From contig JACMOG010000517.1 of NCBI GenBank assembly GCA_014378125.1, forward strand, positions 1-15,904: a stretch of DNA of 15,904 nt, given 5' to 3'. Position numbers and translations under genes: made by a program. Of this stretch, positions 6,707 to 13,807 are shown piece by piece (position 1 is the first letter of the stretch; each line of letters starts with the position of its first letter). This DNA comes from Vitreoscilla sp. (GTDB lineage Bacteria > Pseudomonadota > Gammaproteobacteria > Burkholderiales > Burkholderiaceae). The notes beneath the pieces were generated by a model, which was not told the DNA's origin, did not search any database, and saw nothing but the letters and a program-made list of their open reading frames with translations.

Positions 6707-7714
6707 ATGTCCACCGAAGCCAATTCCCCCGACGTCGCCACGCCCGCCTACGATGCCAGCGCCAAGCAGAAGGCGCAGGCCAAGACGTCGCGCATCCCGA
6801 TCAAGATCGTGCCGGCCGAGGCGCTGAAGAAGCCGGACTGGATCCGCGTGCGCGCCGCGCTGCCCAGCAGCCGGTTCTACGAGATCAAGCAGATCCTGCG
6901 CGAGCACAACCTGCATACGGTGTGCGAAGAGGCCTCGTGCCCCAACATCGGCGAGTGCTTCGGCAAGGGCACGGCCACGTTCATGATCATGGGCGACAAG
7001 TGCACGCGTCGCTGCCCGTTCTGCGACGTCGGCCACGGCCGCCCCGATCCGCTCGACGCCGAAGAACCGAAGAACCTGGCCCGCACGATCGCCGCGCTGA
7101 AGCTCAAGTACGTCGTCATCACCAGCGTCGACCGTGACGACCTGCGCGACGGCGGCGCCGGCCACTTCGTGGAATGCATCCGCCAGATCCGCGAGATGTC
7201 GCCCGAAACGCGCATCGAGGTGCTGGTGCCCGACTACCGTGGCCGCGACGACCGCGCGCTCGAGATCCTGAAGGCCGCCCCGCCCGACGTGATGAACCAC
7301 AACCTCGAGACCGCGCCGCGTTTGTACAAGCAGGCCCGCCCCGGCAGCGACTACCAGTTCAGCCTCAACCTGCTCAAGAAGTTCAAGGCGGCGCACCCCG
7401 GCGTGCCCACCAAGAGCGGCATCATGGTGGGCCTGGGCGAGACCGACGAAGAGATCCTGCAGGTGATGGCCGACATGCGCGCCCATGACATCGACATGAT
7501 CACCATCGGCCAGTACCTGGCGCCGTCCGGGCACCACCTGCCGGTGGCGCGCTATGTGCACCCCGACACGTTCAAGATGTTCGAGCAGAAGGCCATCGAG
7601 ATGGGCTTCAGCCACGCCGCCGTCGGCGCCATGGTGCGTTCCAGCTATCACGCGGACAAGCAGGCCGAGCAGGCCGGCCTGGACATGGGAACCCCCAGCC
7701 AGGTCGGCGCCTAG
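6707..7714 (+). CDS. lipA: Lipoyl synthase LipA (radical SAM)
   Basis: A 335-residue radical-SAM enzyme that inserts two sulfurs into the protein-bound octanoyl chain. The auxiliary, sacrificial [4Fe-4S] cluster ligands are C73, C78 and C84 in [12 protein letters not shown]. The SAM cluster ligands are C99, C103 and C106 in CTRRCPFC. The C-terminal RSSYHAD (311-317) supplies the serine that binds the auxiliary cluster. All key residues are present and length is normal. The N-terminal 28 residues, rich in Ala/Ser/Lys, are variable in this family; ATG 6707 is the first ATG of the frame and leaves 40 bp after lipB. Confidence 0.97.
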   Translation: MSTEANSPDVATPAYDASAKQKAQAKTSRIPIKIVPAEALKKPDWIRVRAALPSSRFYEIKQILREHNLHTVCEEASCPNIGECFGKGTATFMIMGDKCTRRCPFCDVGHGRPDPLDAEEPKNLARTIAALKLKYVVITSVDRDDLRDGGAGHFVECIRQIREMSPETRIEVLVPDYRGRDDRALEILKAAPPDVMNHNLETAPRLYKQARPGSDYQFSLNLLKKFKAAHPGVPTKSGIMVGLGETDEEILQVMADMRAHDIDMITIGQYLAPSGHHLPVARYVHPDTFKMFEQKAIEMGFSHAAVGAMVRSSYHADKQAEQAGLDMGTPSQVGA

Positions 7715-7846
7715 CGTCGACGGGGGCCGGCGCGCCCGCATCCAATCGGCGTCCGACACGACAGCATCCGCGTGCCGGGCGGCAAGGCTTGGTTCAGCTT
7801 GGGCTCGGCGCGCGAGCGACCATTGCCGGCCCGTGATCCAACTTCC

Positions 7847-8740
7847 ATGAACCCGAACTCCCGCGCTCTCCCGCCGCTGCGCTGGCCGACCGCGTCCGCT
7901 GCCCTGGGCGAGGTGTATGCGAGCGAGTGGCCGCGCCGCTTCAAGTACGCCGTGCGGCGCTGGTTGACCCGCGGTGGGCGTCGTATCGTGATGGACCACC
8001 TGGCGCAATCGTCCGCCGCCCAGGCCCTTCTCGCGAACGCGCCGCGGGCGTTCTATCCGGCGATGCACAAGCACCTGGATCGACGCTTCGACACGTTGGC
8101 GCGCGCCCGTTCGCTCACGCAGAGCATGCGATGCATGGAGAGCGCGGTCGACGCCGGGCTCGCGTCGAGGCTGTTCAGCGGCGAGCTCGTGACGCTGGGT
8201 GTTCTCCCGGACACGACGCGCGTCACCCTCGGGCTCAATCGCCTGACCTTCCACGAAGGGCTGTGGGCGATCGACCTGACGCGCGCGGACGGGCTGCGCC
8301 TGTTCACCATCAGCTTCGGGTGGCTGGATCCGGGAAGTCTCATGCTCGGTTGCGTGCAGGGGCCGCCGCGCGAGATCGACGGCCTGGCATGCGTCAGGGA
8401 GCTGACGGACACCGCGCAAGGCTTGCGCCCGGCGTACCTGCTGATGCTCATGCTGCGAGCGTGCGCGAAGCTCTGGAACGTGACGCGACTGATCGGCGTC
8501 GACGAGGCCCATCAGGTCAAGGGGCGATGGAACCATCGCGCCGCGGAGCGCCGCTTCGACTACGCGGTCTTCTGGCAGGACTGCTCTGGCGCGCCGTTGC
8601 CCGACGGCAATTGGGAGGTGCCGGTGGATGTGCCACGGCGCCCACTGGAAGACGTGCCGTCGAAGCGGCGCGCGATGTACCGGCGGCGGTATGCCTTGCT
8701 CGACGCGCTGGCCGCCGACGCCGCTGCCAGGCTTTCCTGA
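7847..8740 (+). CDS. VirK/YbjX family protein (DUF535)
   Basis: A 297-residue protein of the DUF535 family, which includes Shigella VirK and Salmonella/E. coli YbjX. Family landmarks in order: LGCVQGPP (167-174), the helix RPAYLLMLMLRACAKLW (194-210), IGVDEAHQVKGRW (216-228), DYAVFWQD (238-245), then DGNWEVPV (253-260) and SKRRAMYRRRY (272-282). Relatives affect envelope properties, antimicrobial-peptide resistance and virulence-factor export, but the biochemical activity is unknown. No signal peptide or membrane helix is seen. ATG 7847 is preferred; a GTG at 7772 is in frame but has no ribosome-binding site. The gene is 132 bp from lipA, in a gap where no clear promoter or terminator was found, and converges on the tlpA-like gene. 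Confidence 0.88.
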   Translation: MNPNSRALPPLRWPTASAALGEVYASEWPRRFKYAVRRWLTRGGRRIVMDHLAQSSAAQALLANAPRAFYPAMHKHLDRRFDTLARARSLTQSMRCMESAVDAGLASRLFSGELVTLGVLPDTTRVTLGLNRLTFHEGLWAIDLTRADGLRLFTISFGWLDPGSLMLGCVQGPPREIDGLACVRELTDTAQGLRPAYLLMLMLRACAKLWNVTRLIGVDEAHQVKGRWNHRAAERRFDYAVFWQDCSGAPLPDGNWEVPVDVPRRPLEDVPSKRRAMYRRRYALLDALAADAAARLS

Positions 8741-8774
8741 CGGACCCGCCTGTCGATCGACCTGGGCGCGGGGA

Positions 8775-8791
8775 CGCCGGCATGTCCGGCG
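8775..8791. terminator. Hairpin between convergent genes
   Basis: CGCCGG (8775-8780) and CCGGCG (8786-8791) form a perfect 6-bp GC stem with a 5-base loop. It lies between the convergent DUF535 and tlpA-like genes, so it may end transcription from both sides. There is no T-run, so this is position-based. A 12-bp palindrome TCCCGCGCGGGA follows at 8811-8822. Confidence 0.35.
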
Positions 8792-8822
8792 ATTCGGAAC
8801 GTGCGGCGGCTCCCGCGCGGGA

Positions 8823-9338
8823 TCAGGACTCGCGCTGCAGCGCCTCGATCAGCTTGCCGAGCGCCACGAAGTCGGTCTTGCCGACCCAGCGCCGCACGAT
8901 CTCGCCGCGCTTGTCGATCAGCAGCGACGTGGGCGTGAACTGCACGTTGCCCAGCCGTCGCGCGATCTCGCCGGTGTTGTCGATGGCCACGCCGAAAGGC
9001 AGCGCGCGCGCCTCGGCGAAGTTGGCCACCAGCGCGGGCGGGTCGTAGCGCATCGACACGGCCAGGGTCTGGAAGCCCTGCGGGGCGTAGCGACGCCAGT
9101 TGGCCACCATGGCGGGCATCTCCTCGACGCAGGGCGCGCAGTCGGTGGCCCAGAAGTTGACCAGCACCACGTGTCCGCGCAGGGCGAGCAGGTCGCTCCT
9201 GCGGCCGTCGAGCAGGGTGTACGCCAGCGCCGGCGCCTGTTCGGTCCGGCTGCAACCCGTTAGCATGGGCAGCGCCAGCCCGACGCCTGACGTGAGCGCC
9301 GCCGCGGCGAGCAGGGCCATCGGGCAAACGATTTTCAT
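8823..9338 (-). CDS. TlpA/ResA-like thiol-disulfide oxidoreductase, lipoprotein
   Basis: A 171-residue exported thioredoxin-like protein. A long hydrophobic signal (residues 1-28) ends in the lipobox LTGC with lipidated C29, so it should be membrane-anchored in the periplasm. The redox site is WATDCAPC with C67 and C70, followed by EEMP; the cis-proline is P136 in FTPTSLLID. Such proteins reduce apocytochrome c thiols or other periplasmic disulfides. No cytochrome c maturation genes are nearby, so the client is unknown. I take the ATG at 9338 because MKIV starts a normal signal peptide; the ATG at 9350 would add four residues and overlap the divergent DUF4197 gene by 2 bp. Confidence 0.88.
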   Translation of the reverse strand: MKIVCPMALLAAAALTSGVGLALPMLTGCSRTEQAPALAYTLLDGRRSDLLALRGHVVLVNFWATDCAPCVEEMPAMVANWRRYAPQGFQTLAVSMRYDPPALVANFAEARALPFGVAIDNTGEIARRLGNVQFTPTSLLIDKRGEIVRRWVGKTDFVALGKLIEALQRES

Positions 9339-9348
9339 GGGATCCCAC

Positions 9349-10050
9349 ATGCAACGACGTCAGTTTACGCCCGGCCTCGCCACGCTCTTCCTGGCGCGCT
9401 CCGCCTGTCTCACGCTTCTGGGCGGCTCCGCTGCGGCCTTCGCGCTGGGCGAGACGGAGGCCGCCTCCGGCGTGCGCGCGGCCCTGGAGCGCGGGGCCGA
9501 CAGCGCGGTGTCGCTGCTGGGCAAGCCTGGCGGCTTCCTCGGCAACCCGCAGGTGCGCATCCCGCTGCCGGGCGCGCTCAAGAGCGCCGCCTCGATGCTG
9601 CGCATGCTGGGACAGCAGCAGAAGGTGGACGACCTGGTCGACTCGATGAATCGGGCGGCCGAGTCGGCCGTGCCCGAGGCCAGGCCGCTGCTGCTGAACG
9701 CGGTGCACGCGATGTCGGTGGAGGACGCCGTGAACATCGTGCGCGGCAGCGAGACCTCGGTCACCGACTTCTTCGCCGCCAAGACGCGCGCGCCGCTGGG
9801 CGAGAAGTTCCTGCCCATCGTGACGGCAGAGACGCGGAAGGTGTCGCTGGCCGCCAAGTACAATGCGGTGGCCAGCAAGGGCTCGTCGCTGGGCCTCATC
9901 AAGCCGGAGGACGCGAACGTCGAGCAGTACGTCACGCGCAAGGCGCTCGACGGCCTGTTCTTCATGATCGGCCAGGAAGAGAAGAAGATCCGCGCCGATC
10001 CCGTGGCGACCGGCAGCGCGATCCTCAAGGCCGTGTTCGGCGGACACTGA
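9349..10050 (+). CDS. DUF4197 domain exported protein
   Basis: A 233-residue protein of the DUF4197 family, function unknown. An Arg-rich n-region and hydrophobic stretch (about 11-32, ending around AAAFALGE) form a signal peptide, so it is probably periplasmic. The family pattern is visible in order: ALERGADSAVSLLGKPGGFL (45-64), VRIPLPGALK (69-78), MNRAAESAVPEA (100-111), IVRGSETSVTDFF (130-142), then KYNAV and DGLFFMIGQEEKKIR (201-215). The length is typical. Its start codon lies 10 bp from that of the tlpA-like gene on the other strand, so its promoter must lie inside that gene. It converges with the pseudo-kinase gene downstream. Confidence 0.88.
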   Translation: MQRRQFTPGLATLFLARSACLTLLGGSAAAFALGETEAASGVRAALERGADSAVSLLGKPGGFLGNPQVRIPLPGALKSAASMLRMLGQQQKVDDLVDSMNRAAESAVPEARPLLLNAVHAMSVEDAVNIVRGSETSVTDFFAAKTRAPLGEKFLPIVTAETRKVSLAAKYNAVASKGSSLGLIKPEDANVEQYVTRKALDGLFFMIGQEEKKIRADPVATGSAILKAVFGGH

Positions 10051-10062
10051 CCCGCGCCGCGG

Positions 10063-10093
10063 GCCGGCGTTGCCGGTTGGCCGGTTCGCCGGC
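10063..10093. terminator. GC-rich hairpin between convergent genes
   Basis: GCCGGCG (10063-10069) pairs with CGCCGGC (10087-10093), and inside it CCGG (10073-10076) pairs with CCGG (10081-10084). The structure fills the 43-bp gap between the DUF4197 gene (+) and the gene ending at 10094 (-). It is placed to act as a bidirectional terminator, although neither side has a T-run. Confidence 0.45.
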
Positions 10094-11245
10094 TCAGGCC
10101 GTGCGCGACAGCTCGAAGATCAGCGCCGAGGGCAGCGACTGCATCACTGCGTCGCGGCCGATGCGCGCGCCGCTGTCGACGTTGTTGGTGGACAGCTGCA
10201 GCGCGCTGCCTTCCGGCGCCACCTCGATGAACACGAACGACGGCATCTCGGACGAGATACCGGCGCGCAGCTTCTGGAAGCGGTCGCCGGCCAGCACCGA
10301 TTCGTAGATGATCGCGTGCGGGAGCGCGTCGCGGCAGAATTCCTCGGCCTCCTCCACGCCGGTGACGAAGTCCACCAGCAAGCCCATGTGGCGGATCGAT
10401 TCCTTGATCAGCGAGCGCATCTCGCGCCCGCCCGCCACCACCAGCACGTGGCTGCCGGCCAGCGGCTTGGAGTTGTCCGACACGCCGAAGCCCTGGTCGA
10501 TCTCGACGACGCTGACGCCCTCGATCTCGTCATGGACGGTGCGCGGGAACTCGATCGTGAGCGTGGTCTCGGCCTCGGAGACGGTGCGGTCCATCACCAG
10601 CCCGAGCGTCCACGAGATCTGCTGCACCAGGCGCCACGACATCGAGTCGAGCGAGGGCAGCGGCGTGCCCACCGGCGTGAGGCGATCGGACGCATCGGAG
10701 CTGGCGTGGGCGAAGCGCACGCTGAGGCGTGCGTAGGGCGGCCAGGCCTTGATGTCGAGCTTGAACTCGAGCTTGCCCTGCGCCAAGTCGAGGCTCCAGT
10801 CGACCACGGCCTGCATCAGCGCGTAGAGCAGGGTGGCGTCGGCCATCACCTCGACCGGCTTGAGCGCCTGGCCGATCTCGATCTGGCGCGTCGTGGCCTC
10901 GCGGCCGCGCTGCAGCAGCACCTCGCGCAGCATCTGGGTGACGCTGATCTGCTCGGGCGACTGGCGGATGCGGCCGGAGGCGAAGCGGGCCAGCTGCTGG
11001 CCGATCATGCCGGCGCGACGGGCGCGTTCGATCTCCTCTCGCAGCATCCGCAGGCCGGCACGGTCGATCTTGCCGGTGGTGGCGAGCACGGTGACGCGCT
11101 CGAGCGCGGCGGACAATGGCAGTCCCACCTCGGTGCCGATCTGTCCGATGATCTCGCGCCAGTGCGCCTCGTCGGGTTCCAGGCGTTGCTTGTCCGACAC
11201 CTGATCAGTCATGGTGGATTGGCTCGAGGCCAGAGTCATTGTCAT
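10094..11245 (-). CDS. Degenerate histidine kinase / pseudo-receiver protein
   Basis: A 383-residue soluble protein laid out like a hybrid histidine kinase but without its catalytic residues. Residues 28-92 resemble a HisKA dimerisation helix pair (GTEVGLPLSAALERV), with T38 where the phosphorylatable His should be. Residues 100-235 resemble a HATPase_c domain (ISVTQMLREVLL, ADATLLYALMQAVVDWSL, LVQQISWTLGLVMDRT, LTIEFP), but no N-box Asn or DxGxG G1 motif is visible. Residues 263-380 resemble a receiver: HVLVVAGGREM has A271/G272 at the acidic-pair positions, and E315 in AIIYESVLAG stands at the phospho-Asp position. No membrane helix or sensor domain is seen. ATG 11245 is fixed by GGAGG 8 bases upstream; ATG 11239 is an alternative. 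Related proteins in Burkholderiales are mostly called hypothetical or ATP-binding. A scaffold or allosteric role is inference. Confidence 0.7.
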   Translation of the reverse strand: MTMTLASSQSTMTDQVSDKQRLEPDEAHWREIIGQIGTEVGLPLSAALERVTVLATTGKIDRAGLRMLREEIERARRAGMIGQQLARFASGRIRQSPEQISVTQMLREVLLQRGREATTRQIEIGQALKPVEVMADATLLYALMQAVVDWSLDLAQGKLEFKLDIKAWPPYARLSVRFAHASSDASDRLTPVGTPLPSLDSMSWRLVQQISWTLGLVMDRTVSEAETTLTIEFPRTVHDEIEGVSVVEIDQGFGVSDNSKPLAGSHVLVVAGGREMRSLIKESIRHMGLLVDFVTGVEEAEEFCRDALPHAIIYESVLAGDRFQKLRAGISSEMPSFVFIEVAPEGSALQLSTNNVDSGARIGRDAVMQSLPSALIFELSRTA

Positions 11246-11284
11246 TTGGTATCCCTCCTGCATGCATCGCGCTTGCCAGACGTC

Positions 11285-11321
11285 GATCCGTATTGTGCGC
11301 CCGCTGTTGCACAGGTTACAA
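11285..11321 (-). promoter_or_regulatory. Sigma70-like promoter of the pseudo-kinase gene
   Basis: On the minus strand, TTGTAA (11321-11316) and CACAAT (11297-11292) are separated by 18 bp, giving a predicted start near 11285 and a leader of about 40 bases containing the GGAGG ribosome-binding site. It shares the 187-bp divergent gap with the lipoprotein gene. Confidence 0.4.
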
Positions 11322-11420
11322 ACGGTAGCGAATGGCGCTGTGGCACATAGTGCCCAGCGTTGGCAGCACCATCCATCCCCCACTAGGGTGAATCAGCCCC
11401 GGCGTCCGCGACGTATTTCT

Positions 11421-11432
11421 CATATTGAACCA
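11421..11432 (+). promoter_or_regulatory. Lipoprotein -10 element, leaderless arrangement
   Basis: CATATT at 11421-11426 is followed by 6 bases and the ATG at 11433, so the message may start on its start codon. No Shine-Dalgarno is present. No -35 match is visible. Confidence 0.35.
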
Positions 11433-12026
11433 ATGCCCCGCGATAAACATTCGGATACACCCGCTGACCGGCCCCAACCGAGGGCCCCGCGAGCCCTCTG
11501 CTGCGCGACCGCGCTGGCAGCGCTAGTGGCGTGTGCGCCCACTTTCGATTGGCGCAGCGTCCGGCTTCCGGACACCCAACTTGTAACCGAGCTGCCCTGC
11601 CGGCCGTCGCGGTTCCAGCGCGACGTGGTGGTGGCCGGCGGGCCGTTGAAGCTGTTCATGCTGTCGTGCGAGGCCGGCGGGGTCACCTACGGTGTGGCGA
11701 CGGCCGAGGTCGGCGACCCGGCGCGCGTCGACGCGGTGCTGTTCGCGCTGCGCGATGGCGGCGCGGCGGCGATCCGGTCGGCCAAAGTGCCGGCTGGCGC
11801 GTTGAACATGGGCGGGGCCACCCCGTTTTCAGGAAACAGCAGTGCCCACCTCCATGGCCAGCGTCCCGACGGCGAGACAATCGACGAGTCGATCCGCGTG
11901 TTCGCGCGCGGCACCCGGGTGTTCCAGGCCAGCGCCGTGGGACGGTCGTTGCCGGACAGCGCGCTCCGACCTTTCGAGGACGGCCTGCGCTTCGACCTGG
12001 AAAAGCCGGCGGCCGCCCCCAACTGA
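11433..12026 (+). CDS. Putative small lipoprotein of unknown function
   Basis: A 197-residue protein I do not recognise. A long polar n-region (residues 1-20, Pro/Arg-rich) precedes the hydrophobic ALCCATALAALVAC, where LVAC is a good lipobox with lipidated C34; C23 and C24 lie inside the signal. The mature part has two further cysteines (C56 in LPCRPSRF and C76 in LSCEAGG) that could form a disulfide. Phrases such as VTYGVATAEVGDP, DESIRVFARGTRVFQASAVG and the C-terminal FEDGLRFD suggest a compact beta-rich domain, similar in style to other small betaproteobacterial lipoproteins that begin WRxVR. It is divergent from the pseudo-kinase gene. ATG 11433 is chosen from the signal peptide and the -10 box. 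Confidence 0.75.
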   Translation: MPRDKHSDTPADRPQPRAPRALCCATALAALVACAPTFDWRSVRLPDTQLVTELPCRPSRFQRDVVVAGGPLKLFMLSCEAGGVTYGVATAEVGDPARVDAVLFALRDGGAAAIRSAKVPAGALNMGGATPFSGNSSAHLHGQRPDGETIDESIRVFARGTRVFQASAVGRSLPDSALRPFEDGLRFDLEKPAAAPN

Positions 12027-12036
12027 GCATCAAGTT

Positions 12037-12053
12037 GGTGCGCGCAGCACCTT
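12037..12053 (+). terminator. Small hairpin after the lipoprotein gene
   Basis: GGTGC (12037-12041) pairs with GCACC (12047-12051) around a 5-base loop, 10 bases after the stop codon, and is followed only by TT. It is a weak terminator candidate. Confidence 0.25.
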
Positions 12054-12119
12054 CAAGCGTGCAAAAGAGCCGCGAAATGCGGCGAGTGCCCCCGCAGTTG
12101 CACAGCGCACGCTAGGTTT

Positions 12120-12170
12120 GCCGGACTTCCCGGCCGATAATCCTGTGTTTGCGTCGTCCCGAGACGCTCG
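12120..12170 (+). promoter_or_regulatory. Promoter and leader of the EIIA-HPr operon
   Basis: GATAAT at 12136-12141 is a good -10 element; the start would be near 12148, 35 bases before the GTG at 12183. Directly upstream, GCCGG (12120-12124) and CCGGC (12130-12134) form an inverted repeat lying in the spacer, a possible operator. The short leader contains GCGTC/GACGC arms around 12152-12170 that could form a hairpin before the coding region. No clear -35 is visible. Confidence 0.4.
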
Positions 12171-12182
12171 GATCTTTCCCAC

Positions 12183-12632
12183 GTGGCCGCTGTCCTGCTG
12201 ATCGCTCATGCTCCCCTCGCTTCGGCGCTGTTGTCCGTCGCGGGGCATTGCTACGCGGAAAAGGGCCACCTGTTCGAGGCCATCGACGTCGAACCGACGA
12301 TGTCGGCCGACGCGGTGGAGGCCCTGGCGCGCGAGGCGCTCGTGCGGCTCAACGCCCCCGAGGTGCTGGTGCTTACCGACGTCTTCGGCGCCACGCCGTG
12401 CAACGTCGCGCAGCGGCTGTCCGACGGCGTCAACGTTCGCGTCGTCGCGGGCGTCAACGTGCCGATGCTATGGCGCTCGCTCTGTTATCTTGGCGAGCCG
12501 CTCGACGCGCGGGTCGCCCGCGCCGTCTCCGGCGCCTCCCAGGGCGTCATGCAGGTCGCGCAGACGCGTCCGCAGAATCAGATTCAATCTCCCATCACGA
12601 ATGATCCGAACCACGCTCGTCATCAGCAATAA
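12183..12632 (+). CDS. PTS EIIA component, mannose family (ManX-type)
   Basis: A 149-residue phosphocarrier with the EIIA-Man fold. The phosphorylated histidine is H9 in VLLIAHAPLASAL. The conserved TDVFGATPCNVA (65-76) contains D66 near the active site, and the ENxPM-like loop appears as VAGVNVPMLWR (88-98). There is no EIIB, EIIC or EIID here, so in betaproteobacteria this protein is thought to be regulatory, taking phosphate from HPr. GTG 12183 is needed to place H9 in the usual position. After about residue 125 the protein ends in a Gln/Asn/Pro-rich tail (QTRPQNQIQSPI onwards) encoded partly within the start of ptsH: the two genes overlap by 32 bp in different frames. Confidence 0.9.
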   Translation: MAAVLLIAHAPLASALLSVAGHCYAEKGHLFEAIDVEPTMSADAVEALAREALVRLNAPEVLVLTDVFGATPCNVAQRLSDGVNVRVVAGVNVPMLWRSLCYLGEPLDARVARAVSGASQGVMQVAQTRPQNQIQSPITNDPNHARHQQ

Positions 12633-12870
12633 GCTGGGCCTTCACGCCCGCGCCTCCGCCAAGCTCACCAAGCTGGCCAGCAGCTTCAAGTGCGAGGTGT
12701 TCATGACCCGCAACAGTCGCCGGGTCAACGCCAAGAGCATCATGGGCATCATGATGCTGGCAGCCGGCCTGGGTGCCGAGGTGGAGCTCGAGACCGAAGG
12801 CGAGGACGAGCAGCAGGCGTCCGACGCCATCGCCGCTCTGCTAAAAGACAAGTTCGGCGAAGGTCAGTAG
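12601..12870 (+). CDS. ptsH: PTS phosphocarrier protein HPr
   Basis: An 89-residue HPr. The EI-phosphorylated histidine is H15 in NKLGLHARASAKL and the regulatory serine equivalent is S46 in NAKSIMGIMMLAA; an Ile after S46 and the Met-rich helix are usual. It receives phosphate from EI and passes it to EIIA. No HPr kinase gene is in the window, but HprK occurs elsewhere in many Burkholderiales genomes. ATG 12601 lies inside the end of the EIIA gene, so translation is probably coupled. ptsI does not follow directly: an acyltransferase on the other strand lies between. Confidence 0.96.
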   Translation: MIRTTLVISNKLGLHARASAKLTKLASSFKCEVFMTRNSRRVNAKSIMGIMMLAAGLGAEVELETEGEDEQQASDAIAALLKDKFGEGQ

Positions 12871-12885
12871 GCGTTTCGCGTACTG
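12865..12885 (+). terminator. Hairpin over the ptsH stop codon
   Basis: CAGTA (12865-12869) pairs with TACTG (12881-12885), then after a G-G mismatch GCG pairs with CGC around a TTT loop. It includes the TAG stop and lies between convergent genes. There is no T-run, so its action as terminator is uncertain. Confidence 0.3.
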
Positions 12886-12886
12886 C

Positions 12887-12907
12887 GCACGCCGCACGCC
12901 GCACGCC
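12887..12907. repeat. Three tandem GCACGCC copies
   Basis: Three perfect 7-bp copies of GCACGCC occur at 12887, 12894 and 12901, in the gap between the convergent ptsH and acyltransferase genes, followed by an imperfect GCGCCCGCGCGC run. Probably a slippage tract. Confidence 0.6.
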
Positions 12908-12930
12908 GCGCCCGCGCGCTCGTGGGCCTT

Positions 12931-13767
12931 TCAGGCCAGGAAGTGGCGCTGGTAGCGAGCCGGGATGTCGGCCACGCGCGTGAGCAGCGGCAGGTCCGCC
13001 GTGTTGAACGCGGGATCCCAGGCAGGCGCGCCCAGCACCTTCGCGCCCATGCGCAGGTAACCCTTGATGAGCGCGGGTGGCTCCACGTCCAGCGACTGGT
13101 CGAGGTCGTCCACCGGCAGCGCCACGCGCGGGCGCACCTGCAGGTCGACCGGCGCCAGGTGGGTCTCGCGCAGACGCGCCCACAAGCTGGCGGCGCAGTG
13201 CCCGCCGTCGCGCATCGAGATGCTGGCGCAGCCGATGACCGTCTCCATCGCGTTGTGCTCCATGAACTGGGCCAGCGCGCCCCACAGCGCCAGGATCACC
13301 ACGCCCGAGCGGTGATCCGGGTGCACGCAGCTGCGGCCCAGCTCCACCATGCGCTCGCGCAACGGGCGCAGGCGCGTGAGGTCGAATTCGGTGTCGCTGT
13401 AGAAGCTGCCGGCGCGGCGCGCCGCGCTGGGGGTGGGCACGCGGGAGGTGCCCACCACCCCGCCCGCCTCGTCGTTGGAAGGCGCGGTGCGCACGATGAG
13501 GTGTTCGCAGAACTCGTCGAACAGGTCGATGTCGTGGCCGGCGGGCGCGCCGGCCGCGGGCGTCGTCTGGGCTCCCATCTCGTCGACGAACACCTGGTGG
13601 CGAAGGCGCTGCGCCGCGCGGACGTCGTCCAGGTGCCGGGCCCACACCACCTGCAACGTCGGCGCGACGTGTGAGCGCTGCGAGCGGCCGGCCGGCCGGT
13701 CGGGGCGGCGGACGGCCTCGGGCGCGCCGCCGATGGCGAGCGCGGGGGTGACGACGAATTGGCTCAT
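12931..13767 (-). CDS. OlsB-like GNAT N-acyltransferase
   Basis: A 278-residue protein of the OlsB/hemolysin-like acyltransferase family, which uses acyl-ACP to acylate the amino group of ornithine (lyso-ornithine lipid synthesis) or related amines. Motifs: RLRHQVFVDEMGA (55-66), DLFDEFCEHLIV (81-92), VVGTSRV (104-110), SFYSDTEFDL (121-130), the acyl-donor motif VELGRSCVHPDHRSG (141-155), IGCASIS (178-184), PPALIKGYLRMGAKV (230-244) and DPAFNTADL (251-259). The N-terminal 40 residues are variable. Length suits the family (about 250-300). No partner olsA is in the window, so the acceptor is unproven. ATG 13767 follows AAGGAA with a short spacer; the frame stays open far upstream only as a shadow of ptsI. 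Confidence 0.85.
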   Translation of the reverse strand: MSQFVVTPALAIGGAPEAVRRPDRPAGRSQRSHVAPTLQVVWARHLDDVRAAQRLRHQVFVDEMGAQTTPAAGAPAGHDIDLFDEFCEHLIVRTAPSNDEAGGVVGTSRVPTPSAARRAGSFYSDTEFDLTRLRPLRERMVELGRSCVHPDHRSGVVILALWGALAQFMEHNAMETVIGCASISMRDGGHCAASLWARLRETHLAPVDLQVRPRVALPVDDLDQSLDVEPPALIKGYLRMGAKVLGAPAWDPAFNTADLPLLTRVADIPARYQRHFLA

Positions 13768-13807
13768 TTCCTTCTCCCTGAGATGCCGCGGATGGTCGCG
13801 ACCGGCG

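Noticed and set aside
11341..11356. TGGCACATAGTGCCCA as a sigma54 (-24/-12) promoter or operator
   Set aside because: The TGGCAC half fits, but the TTGC half at the required spacing is missing; as a palindrome it has a mismatch and no second copy.
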